Shown in pieces: positions 1-7,191 of a DNA stretch of 64,000 nucleotides. Under the pieces are notes generated by a model. That model made no database searches. It had not been told where the DNA came from and saw nothing but the letters and a program-made list of their open reading frames with translations. Source of the DNA: an uncultured Eubacteriales bacterium (GTDB lineage: Bacteria; Bacillota; Clostridia; Oscillospirales; Oscillospiraceae); the NCBI GenBank assembly GCA_949283375.1, contig CASDSM010000028.1, positions 24,949 to 88,948 of the forward strand, read 5' to 3'. Each line of letters opens with the position of its first letter. The first letter of the stretch is position 1. Position numbers and translations under genes: made by a program.

Positions 1-572
1 TCCTCGTCCCCGTCCTTGATGCGCTGGTAGAGCTCCAGCTCATAGTAATAGGAGTTGTGATAGTTCTCCTCCTCCAGGTCAGCGGCGCGGCGGTCCACCT
101 GGCGGACCTGACGGCCCAGCGTGAGGCTCTCCTGCTCCTCAAAGAGCGTCTCCGCCGCTACCTCCTTGCCGTTGACCGCCCGGTGCAGCAGCACCAGATA
201 GTGGGCGAACTGGGGCTTGCTCAGCAGGGGGATGCCGCGGAGGAAGTCGTTGAGCAGGGAGGTGGGCCCCGGCGGGAGGGCCAGACAGGTCTGGACCTGC
301 AAGAGCCGCGCGTCCTCCAGCGGGACGCAGAACACCGGCCCCAGAAAGAGGTCCTGTTCGGTGTGCTCGATGTGGACCCGGCCAAAGAGGGTGTCCGGGA
401 TATCCCCGCAGAAGCAGGGATTGCGCTCCAGCGGGAACAGCTCCCGGGCATAGGCCGGCGCGGCGCCGATGATGTCGTGGTAGGAGCTGTAGACCGCCTG
501 GCCGTTTTCCGTCAATGTGACCGGGATGCCGGTGGCGGCGTAGAAGTTCTGACAGAGGTACAGGTAGCTCAT
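1..572 (-). CDS. AraC-type transcriptional regulator, N-terminal part (truncated by window edge)
   Basis: Only the first 190 codons are in the window; the gene continues past position 1. The start is the ATG whose complement ends at 572, with an AGGAGG site about 10 bases upstream. The protein begins MSYLYLCQNFYAATGIP and ends at the edge with YELELYQRIKDGDEE. This layout (a small sensory N-terminal region, then a linker reading roughly 'RI-DGD') resembles AraC-family regulators of sugar utilisation in Clostridia, whose two helix-turn-helix motifs lie at the C-terminus and would be outside this window. It is transcribed divergently from the glycoside hydrolase island starting at 784, so it probably controls that island. 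The family call is inference from the N-terminal pattern and gene position; the DNA-binding domain is not visible. Confidence 0.6.
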   Translation of the reverse strand, partial: MSYLYLCQNFYAATGIPVTLTENGQAVYSSYHDIIGAAPAYARELFPLERNPCFCGDIPDTLFGRVHIEHTEQDLFLGPVFCVPLEDARLLQVQTCLALPPGPTSLLNDFLRGIPLLSKPQFAHYLVLLHRAVNGKEVAAETLFEEQESLTLGRQVRQVDRRAADLEEENYHNSYYYELELYQRIKDGDE

Positions 573-783
573 GGGACAGCGCCTCCTGGGAATTTACCGG
601 CGGACACCGGCAGAATGACCGATTTCCCGCCGAAAGGGAAGGGGCTTTTGTGGACTATATCCTCTATTTTACAATCCCGGGATGTGATTTGCAATCCTTA
701 TCTCCCTCCGGATGATAAGATGGTGACAAAGGAAAATGTCGTTTCCCGGCCGGAGCCGGACAGATCAAAGGAGGTCATTTCCC

Positions 784-3219
784 ATGAAGCACCATCTCGC
801 CATCGAAAAGACCCAGCGCAACCGGGGCGCGCTGGACTACTCCCACCTGCTGGACGCCCCGGCCGGCAAGCACGGCTATGTGGAGGCCCGCAGCGGTCAC
901 CTCTACTTTGAGGACGGGACCCGGGCCCGGTTCTTCGGCTTCAACATCGCCACCCGCTCCAACACCCCCGACCACGCCACGGCGGAACAGCTGGCCGAGC
1001 ACTTTGCCAGCATGGGGGTGAACATCATCCGCCTCCACGCCGCCGACGCCCCCATCGGGACCGAGCCGGCCAGCTGGAGCAGTTGCGAGGAGGCCCCGCT
1101 GATCGACTATCCCTCCGGCGCCAGCCGCCGCTTCAACCCGGAGGGGCTGGACCGGTTTGACTACCTGGTGGCCAAGCTGGAGGAGCGCGGCATCTATCTG
1201 CACATCGACCTGATCGTGGCCCGGCAGTTCCTGGAGGGGGACGGGCTGGAGTACCCCGGCGGCGCGCCGTCGTGCATCAAGCGGCACTGCATGTATAACC
1301 GGCGGCTGATCGAGCTGCAAAAGGAGTACGCCCGCGACCTGCTCTGCCATGTGAACCCCTACACCGGCCGCGCCCTGATCGACGACCCGGCGGTGGTCAC
1401 CGTGCAGATCAACAACGAGGACACGGCCATCAAGGGCAACATGGGCGGCGACATGAGCCCGGAGATGCAGCCCTACCGGGCGGAGGTCCAGCGGCGGTTC
1501 AACCAGTTCCTCCTCTCCAAGTACCACACCCGGGAAAAGCTGGCGGCGGCCTGGACCCATGAGGGGGTCTGCGCCCTGGGGGAGGACGAGGACCCCGAGG
1601 CGGGCACCGTGCGGGGGATCGAGGGCAGCTTCTACCAGCCGGTGTGCGACCCCAACAGCCCCTGGGACGCGCCGGAGGGCCCGGCCCGCTACGCCGACTT
1701 CATGGAGTTCGGCATCTGGCGCAACCGGAGCTTCTATCAGGAGATGAAGGACTACCTGCACGCGCTGGGGGTGAAGGTCCCCATTGTGACGAGCAATCTG
1801 ATCGCCGGCGCGGCGGACGTCTACGGCCACACCGACGGCGACCTGATGGAGAACAACTGCTATTTCAACCATCCTCTCCTGCCGGTGCAGGGGAACACCT
1901 ATCTGGCCGCCGGCCCGCTGGAGTATGTCTCGGTCAACCCCCTCACCATGCAGCGGGGCGTCGGCTCCATGTCCACCTCTCTGCTCAGTCTGGCCTCGGT
2001 GGCCATTGTCCGGGGCAAGCCCTTTATGCTCAGCGAGTGGAACGAGTACGGCCTCCATCCCTTCCACTCCACCGCCCTGGTGCAGACGGCGGCCTACGCC
2101 TGCCTGAACGACTGGGACGGGCTGATCCTCTACAATCACCACACCTCCGAGCGCCCGGACGACCAGCCGGGGGATGTGATCGGCAGCGTCTTTGACGCCT
2201 TCAACGACCCGGCGGTGGTCTGCCAGTGGGGCTTTGCCGCGGCCATGTTCCTCAAGGGGCTGGTCAGCGAGGCGAAGCGCTGCGTTGACGTGGTCTACAC
2301 CCAGAACGACCTGCGCACCCTGCCCAACTTCCACGCCATGCCCATGTGCTTCTTCCCCTATATTTCCTCCACCCGGAACGTCTTCCTGGACAGCGGGGAC
2401 GCCTATCAGGGGAGCGCCGATGTGGCGGTGAACGCGGGCTTCCTCAACGGGGCCGACCTGCGCGACGCCCGGCACGGCGTCTACTACGCCTGGTCTGATT
2501 GCCGGGACGCCATGCGCCGCTATCCGGAGCCCCACCGGCTGGCCCGGGCGGCGAAGGACACGGAGGAGACCCGGCCCGGCGTCCATCTGGGTCCCCAGGC
2601 CCTGGTGTTTGACGATATCAGCAAGGCGGCGGAGAACGGGGACTACCGCGCTCTGGCCGGCATCTTCACCCAGGCCCTGCGCCGGTGGGAGGTGCTGCCG
2701 GAGGGGACCGGCTATGTGGACGGCAAGCTCATCTCGGACACCGGCGAGCTGATCTTTGACCCCGACCGCTCCCGCTTCGCCGTGGCGTCCCCCGCCTGTG
2801 GCTACTTCAGCGGCGCGCCGGAGGAGAGCATCTCCCTGAGCGGCCGGGTGCGGGTGGAGGCGGCCAACGAGCGCATCTCCCTCGCCCTGGCGGCCAAGGG
2901 GGAGGCCCCCCTCGCGGAGGCGAAGGAGTTTATCCTCACCGCCATGGGGACCACCGGCATGGATGAGACGGCGGTGGGCCAGGGCCCCGAGATGATGGGC
3001 ATCCCCTTTGCCGCCATCACCTTCGCCGGGAAGCTGTACGCCGAGACGCTGGAGGGCAGGCTCTTTGTCCGGGCGCGCCGGGCGGCGCTGGAGATTCTGG
3101 ACCCCGCCGGCGAGGTGCTCGCCACGCTGGAGGGCGAGGGGACAGAGAGCGGAGAGGTCTGCTTTACCCTGGACGGCTCTGTGCCCGGCCTTCACTACCA
3201 CCTGACCGTTGAGGACTGA
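784..3219 (+). CDS. Clan GH-A (cellulase-like TIM barrel) glycoside hydrolase
   Basis: An 811-residue protein. The ATG at 784 follows an AAAGGAGG site; an upstream in-frame ATG at 736 has no such site. The N-terminal half looks like a (beta/alpha)8 barrel: 'FFGFNIATRS' near residue 50, 'MGVNIIRLHAAD' near 80, a likely acid/base glutamate in QINNEDTA (Glu212) and a likely nucleophile in MLSEWNEYG (Glu418). That Asn-Glu and late-Glu pairing is typical of clan GH-A retaining enzymes. The last 300 residues look like beta-sandwich accessory domains. There is no signal peptide or membrane segment, so it acts in the cytoplasm. It is the first gene of a plus-strand island (GH94 starts 15 bases after its stop). 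The exact GH family and substrate are not recognised. Confidence 0.75.
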   Translation: MKHHLAIEKTQRNRGALDYSHLLDAPAGKHGYVEARSGHLYFEDGTRARFFGFNIATRSNTPDHATAEQLAEHFASMGVNIIRLHAADAPIGTEPASWSSCEEAPLIDYPSGASRRFNPEGLDRFDYLVAKLEERGIYLHIDLIVARQFLEGDGLEYPGGAPSCIKRHCMYNRRLIELQKEYARDLLCHVNPYTGRALIDDPAVVTVQINNEDTAIKGNMGGDMSPEMQPYRAEVQRRFNQFLLSKYHTREKLAAAWTHEGVCALGEDEDPEAGTVRGIEGSFYQPVCDPNSPWDAPEGPARYADFMEFGIWRNRSFYQEMKDYLHALGVKVPIVTSNLIAGAADVYGHTDGDLMENNCYFNHPLLPVQGNTYLAAGPLEYVSVNPLTMQRGVGSMSTSLLSLASVAIVRGKPFMLSEWNEYGLHPFHSTALVQTAAYACLNDWDGLILYNHHTSERPDDQPGDVIGSVFDAFNDPAVVCQWGFAAAMFLKGLVSEAKRCVDVVYTQNDLRTLPNFHAMPMCFFPYISSTRNVFLDSGDAYQGSADVAVNAGFLNGADLRDARHGVYYAWSDCRDAMRRYPEPHRLARAAKDTEETRPGVHLGPQALVFDDISKAAENGDYRALAGIFTQALRRWEVLPEGTGYVDGKLISDTGELIFDPDRSRFAVASPACGYFSGAPEESISLSGRVRVEAANERISLALAAKGEAPLAEAKEFILTAMGTTGMDETAVGQGPEMMGIPFAAITFAGKLYAETLEGRLFVRARRAALEILDPAGEVLATLEGEGTESGEVCFTLDGSVPGLHYHLTVED

Positions 3220-3234
3220 CGGAGGAGAGATACT

Positions 3235-5544
3235 GTGACCGAAAAGACACCCCTCTACACCTTTTCCGGCGAGGGCGGCTGCCAGATCCACCGCCCTGAC
3301 CCGCCCCGCCACTGGTATAATTACCTGTGGAACGAGGACCGCTACTGTGCTCAAGTTTCCCAGATGGGCCACGGCCGCAGCTACTATCTCAGCGAGCGGG
3401 CGGATATGTGCCAGATCAACCGGGACAATGCCCGCTATCTCTACCTGCGGGATGACGAGACCAATGTGAACTGGAATCTGGGCGTCGGCCCCCTCAACAC
3501 CCCGGTGGAGGACTACGAATGCGTCCACGACATCGGCTACAGCCTCCTCCGGGCGAAGAAGGACGGCATCGCCGGGAGCTGGCGGATCTTCGTGCCCCAG
3601 CACGGGCGGCATGAGGTCTGGTCAGTGACCCTGCGCAACGAGAGCGCCGTCCCCCGGCAGCTCAGCCTCTTCTCTGCGGTCAGCTTCTGGCTGGAGGGCT
3701 TCTCCTATCCCCGGTATTACGAGATGTACCGCTGCATGCAGACCTCCTTTGACCGGGAGCTGAACGGAGTCTACTGCGACTCCGCCCATCCCTTTGCCCC
3801 CCACGCGCTGTACCGCGGCTTTCTGGCCTCCTCCGAGCCGGTGGCCGCCTATGACGGGGACTTGAACGCCTTCTGCGGCCCGGAGAACACGATGACCCTC
3901 CCCGACGCCTCCGCCTGCGCCCTCTTTGCCCGGCCGGACGTGGTGGTTCGGGGGCGGGACTGCACGAACTCCTCCGCAGCCCTCTTTATCCTGGGCGGCG
4001 TCCTGCAGCACAAGCTCACCCTCGCCCCCGGGGAGACCCACACGCTGCACATCATCTCCGGCATCGCCTCCAGCCTGGCGGACGCCCGGCAGACGGCGGA
4101 GCGCTACCGGACGGCGGAGGCGGTGGAGGCCGCCTTCGCCGGGGCACAGGCGGCATTTTACGCGAAATACGCCACCCTGCGCATCTCCACCCCGGAGGAG
4201 AAGCTGAACCGCCTGATGAACCTCTGGGTCCAGAAGCAGCTCGACTTCTGCATCGTGGGCAAGAAGGGGGTGCGGGACAACCTGCAAATCTCCGTCGGCC
4301 TGCTCAACTACCGGCCGGACAAGGCACAGGAGGAGATTCTGGAGTGCCTGCGCCACCAGTTCCGGGACGGCCACGCCGTGCTGACCTGGTATCCCTATGA
4401 CGACACCCGCTACTCCGACCAGCCCTTCTGGATCATCTGGGCGGTCTGCGAGCTGGTGAAGGAGACGGGGGACCTCTCCCTGCTGGAGCGGCAGGTGGAG
4501 TGGCAGGACGGCGGCAGCGCCTCCGTCTGGAGCCATGTGCAGGCGGCCGCGGCCCGGCTGCTGGCGGACCGGGGGCCAAACGGGCTCTGCAAGCTCTTCT
4601 TCGCCGACTGGAACGACGCCCTCAACGTCACGGACGACCCGGAGGCGGAGTCGGTCATGCTCTCCCACCAGTGCTGTCTGGCCCTGCGGGAGCTGGCCCT
4701 GCTGGCCGGGCAGCGGGGGGACGAGGCCTACGCCCGCCAGTGCCGGTCGGACTACGAGGCGATGAAGGACGCCATCAACCGCTCCGCCTGGAACGGGGAC
4801 TGGTACGCCCGCGCCCTCAGCGCCCGGGGCGACATCGGCACGAAGGGGAGCGAGGGGAGCCAGATCTACCTAAACGCCCAGACCTGGGCGGTGCTCGCGG
4901 GGGTGGCCGACGGCGAGCGGCTCGCCAAAGTGCTTGCGGCGGTGGACCGCATGGAGCAGGACTTCGGCTTTCCGCTGAACCTGCCCCCCTATCCGGGCTA
5001 CAGCGCCCATGTGGGGCGGATGTCCGGGATGCTGCCGGGGCTCTTTGAAAATGGCGGGGTCTACTGCCACGCCACCGGCTTCAAGATCCTGATGGACGCC
5101 GTCGCCGGGCGGGGGGAGCAGGCGGTCTCCACCCTGAAGAAGATCATGCCGGACAGCGATGCCAACCCCAGCACCCGCTCGGGGGCGGAGCCCTATGTGT
5201 TCACCAACTGCTACGCCACCCATCCCGGCTACTACGGCAAGAGCTACCAGTCCTGGACCACCGGGACCTCGGCCTGGTGCCTGATGGGGCTGTATGAGGG
5301 GATCATGGGCGTGCACCGGAGCTATGCCGGGCTGCGCATCTCCCCCTGCTTCCCCGACAGCTGGGAGGGGGCGGAGGTCACCCGCCGCTTCCGGGGGGCG
5401 GACTATCACATCGTCTACTCCAACCCCCACCGCCGGGCAACAGGAGAGGTCACCGTCCGCTCAGACGGCGTGCTCTGCCCCGGGGGACTGCTGCCCGTCT
5501 ATGGGGACGGGGCGGTCCATGAGGTCACCGTCACGTTTGCGTGA
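3235..5544 (+). CDS. GH94-family glycoside phosphorylase (cellobiose-phosphorylase-like)
   Basis: A 769-residue protein starting at GTG 3235 behind GGAGGAGA. It has the GH94 (former GT36) architecture: an N-terminal beta-sandwich (about 1-290, with an 'NWNLGVGPLNTPVEDYEC' stretch), a linker, then an (alpha/alpha)6 barrel. Diagnostic motifs are GVRDNLQ near residue 350, FADWNDALN (about 457-465, carrying the general-acid Asp), ENGGVYCHATGF near 610 (phosphate-binding region) and the TTGTSAW motif near 685. GH94 enzymes reversibly phosphorolyse beta-glucosides such as cellobiose, laminaribiose or chitobiose to sugar-1-phosphate plus a shortened sugar, saving ATP. There is no signal peptide. It sits between the GH-A hydrolase and the GPH transporter. 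The disaccharide specificity cannot be read. Confidence 0.88.
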   Translation: MTEKTPLYTFSGEGGCQIHRPDPPRHWYNYLWNEDRYCAQVSQMGHGRSYYLSERADMCQINRDNARYLYLRDDETNVNWNLGVGPLNTPVEDYECVHDIGYSLLRAKKDGIAGSWRIFVPQHGRHEVWSVTLRNESAVPRQLSLFSAVSFWLEGFSYPRYYEMYRCMQTSFDRELNGVYCDSAHPFAPHALYRGFLASSEPVAAYDGDLNAFCGPENTMTLPDASACALFARPDVVVRGRDCTNSSAALFILGGVLQHKLTLAPGETHTLHIISGIASSLADARQTAERYRTAEAVEAAFAGAQAAFYAKYATLRISTPEEKLNRLMNLWVQKQLDFCIVGKKGVRDNLQISVGLLNYRPDKAQEEILECLRHQFRDGHAVLTWYPYDDTRYSDQPFWIIWAVCELVKETGDLSLLERQVEWQDGGSASVWSHVQAAAARLLADRGPNGLCKLFFADWNDALNVTDDPEAESVMLSHQCCLALRELALLAGQRGDEAYARQCRSDYEAMKDAINRSAWNGDWYARALSARGDIGTKGSEGSQIYLNAQTWAVLAGVADGERLAKVLAAVDRMEQDFGFPLNLPPYPGYSAHVGRMSGMLPGLFENGGVYCHATGFKILMDAVAGRGEQAVSTLKKIMPDSDANPSTRSGAEPYVFTNCYATHPGYYGKSYQSWTTGTSAWCLMGLYEGIMGVHRSYAGLRISPCFPDSWEGAEVTRRFRGADYHIVYSNPHRRATGEVTVRSDGVLCPGGLLPVYGDGAVHEVTVTFA

Positions 5545-5685
5545 ATATGTCGTATCTTACAATTCCGGCGCTTATATCGAAAGATTTCTGTTGGAATCGC
5601 CGGTACAATAGGGGACAGAAAGACGGCGCGGGGCGACCCCGCCGCACAGAACAGCCGCTTGCGCGGCGGAATCAGGAGGAAGAAC

Positions 5686-7110
5686 ATGGGAAAGACAAAG
5701 ACAGCCGACCGCTTTGACAGCGCCGGCGCGCGGCGCGTGATGCGCAAGCGGGATTACCTCGCCGACTTCAGCGGCCAGATGGCCCTGGGCCTGATGGCCA
5801 ACCTGGTGGGCCAGCTCACCTACTTCTACACCGACAAGGTGGGCCTCGCCACCATGAGCGTGGGCGTGGTCATGGCGATCTCCAAGGTGGTGGACGCCGT
5901 GACCGACGTGATCGCCGGCAACATCATCGACCACGCCAAGGGCGGCGACCACAAGTACAACCGCTGGATGGGGATGCTGGCTGTTCCGGCGGCGGTCACC
6001 GTGCTGCTGATGTTCACCGTGCCCATCCAGGCGGGGCAGATCCCGGCGGTGATCTACGCCCTGATCACCAACCTGCTCCTCTCCGCCGTGCTCTACACCT
6101 TCATCGCCACCCCCTTCTCCGCCATTATGGTGGTGCGCACCCGCAGCCTGGCCGAGCGGGGCAGCATGGGCCTGATCCGCGCGGTGGGCAACTACGGCGC
6201 CGGTATGATCATCGCCATTCTCACCGTGCCGGTGACCAGTATGCTCGGCGGCACCCAGAGCGCCTGGATCAAGTACGGCGTTGTGCTGGCCCTGGCGGTC
6301 CTGCTCCTCTTCGGCATCTGCTGGAACAACAACCGCAAGGCGAAGTACGCCTGCGACTATCAGGATGACGCCGCCGTGGAGGAAGAGGAGGAGGCGCCCG
6401 TCCCCTTTAAAGAAGCCATTGTCATGCTCTTCCGGAACAAGTACTGGCTCATCGTGCTGGCCTTCAACCTGATCACCGCCATCACCAGCGCCGTGGCCGC
6501 CTCGGGCGGCACCTACTACTGCCGCTGGATCTTCGGGGATGAGACCCTGGTGGGCCTCATCGGCACGGCCGGTCTGCTGGCCACCGTCCTCGGCTTCGCC
6601 CTCTCCCAGCCCATCATCTCCAAGCTGGGCGTCAAGCGCACCATCTCGGTCAGCCTGGTGGGTGCGGCCCTCTTCGCGGGCATCCGCTGCTTTATGCCCA
6701 CCAACTTCATGCTCTATGTGGTCACCAGCCTGCTGGGCAGCTTTGTCCAGATCCCCATGATGAGCCTCTACGGCGTGCTGACCGCCATGACGGTGGACTA
6801 CAACGAGTGGAAGTACGACCGCAAGATGGTGGCCATGTCCGGCGGCGCGATCGGCTTTGGCAACAAGGTGGGCAACGGCCTGGGCGCCCTGGTGCTGACC
6901 ATCTTCCTCACCATCGGCGGCTACGATGCCACCCTGGAGGTGGCCACCACCTCCATGACCTGGTCCATCTACGCCTTCTCCAACTTTATGCCGGTGATCA
7001 TCAACCTGCTGATGTTCTTCCTCTTCCGCGGCTTTGACCTGGAGGAGAAGCTGCCCCAGATGCGCCAGGAAGTGGCGGCCCGCCGGGCGGCCGGTGAAAA
7101 CGGCAAATGA
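5686..7110 (+). CDS. Glycoside-pentoside-hexuronide (GPH) family cation:sugar symporter
   Basis: A 474-residue membrane protein. The start at 5686 follows a CAGGAGG site; the in-frame ATG at 5659 has no good site. About 12 hydrophobic segments are visible in two bundles of six, split by a charged cytoplasmic loop around residues 230-250 rich in Glu (VEEEEEAPVPFKEA). The N-terminal ADFSGQMALGLMANL and a 'DKVGLATMSVGVVMAISKVVDA' type first bundle match MelB/XylP-like GPH carriers of the major facilitator superfamily, which bring in disaccharides and glycosides with Na+ or H+. It is the only transporter in the island, lying between the phosphorylase and the rhamnosidase, and is the likely importer of the island's substrate. 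Confidence 0.85.
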   Translation: MGKTKTADRFDSAGARRVMRKRDYLADFSGQMALGLMANLVGQLTYFYTDKVGLATMSVGVVMAISKVVDAVTDVIAGNIIDHAKGGDHKYNRWMGMLAVPAAVTVLLMFTVPIQAGQIPAVIYALITNLLLSAVLYTFIATPFSAIMVVRTRSLAERGSMGLIRAVGNYGAGMIIAILTVPVTSMLGGTQSAWIKYGVVLALAVLLLFGICWNNNRKAKYACDYQDDAAVEEEEEAPVPFKEAIVMLFRNKYWLIVLAFNLITAITSAVAASGGTYYCRWIFGDETLVGLIGTAGLLATVLGFALSQPIISKLGVKRTISVSLVGAALFAGIRCFMPTNFMLYVVTSLLGSFVQIPMMSLYGVLTAMTVDYNEWKYDRKMVAMSGGAIGFGNKVGNGLGALVLTIFLTIGGYDATLEVATTSMTWSIYAFSNFMPVIINLLMFFLFRGFDLEEKLPQMRQEVAARRAAGENGK

Positions 7111-7131
7111 TCTGAGCTGACCCCAATTCAC

Positions 7132-7174
7132 AGGGCCGGTGTTCCGGAGCTCCGGCACATCGGCCCTCGTTTTT
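7132..7174 (+). terminator. Intrinsic-terminator-like hairpin inside the island
   Basis: The sequence AGGGCCGGTGT, a CCGGAGCTCCGG core and ACATCGGCCCT can pair into a long stem and is followed by five T residues (7170-7174). It lies after the transporter stop and only 18 bases before the rhamnosidase ATG, with the ribosome binding site beginning a few bases after the T run. There is no room for a new promoter between it and the next gene. Confidence 0.7.
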
Positions 7175-7191
7175 CTCAAGGAGGATTTCCC

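Noticed and set aside
775-3612. Very long minus-strand open frame opposite the first hydrolase
   Set aside because: It is the shadow of a high-GC gene: Val/Gly/His/Ala-rich, no ribosome site, and the plus-strand protein has catalytic motifs and a good start.
5623-5643. GC-rich hairpin before the transporter as a terminator
   Set aside because: No T-run follows in either direction, so it is at most a leader stem.
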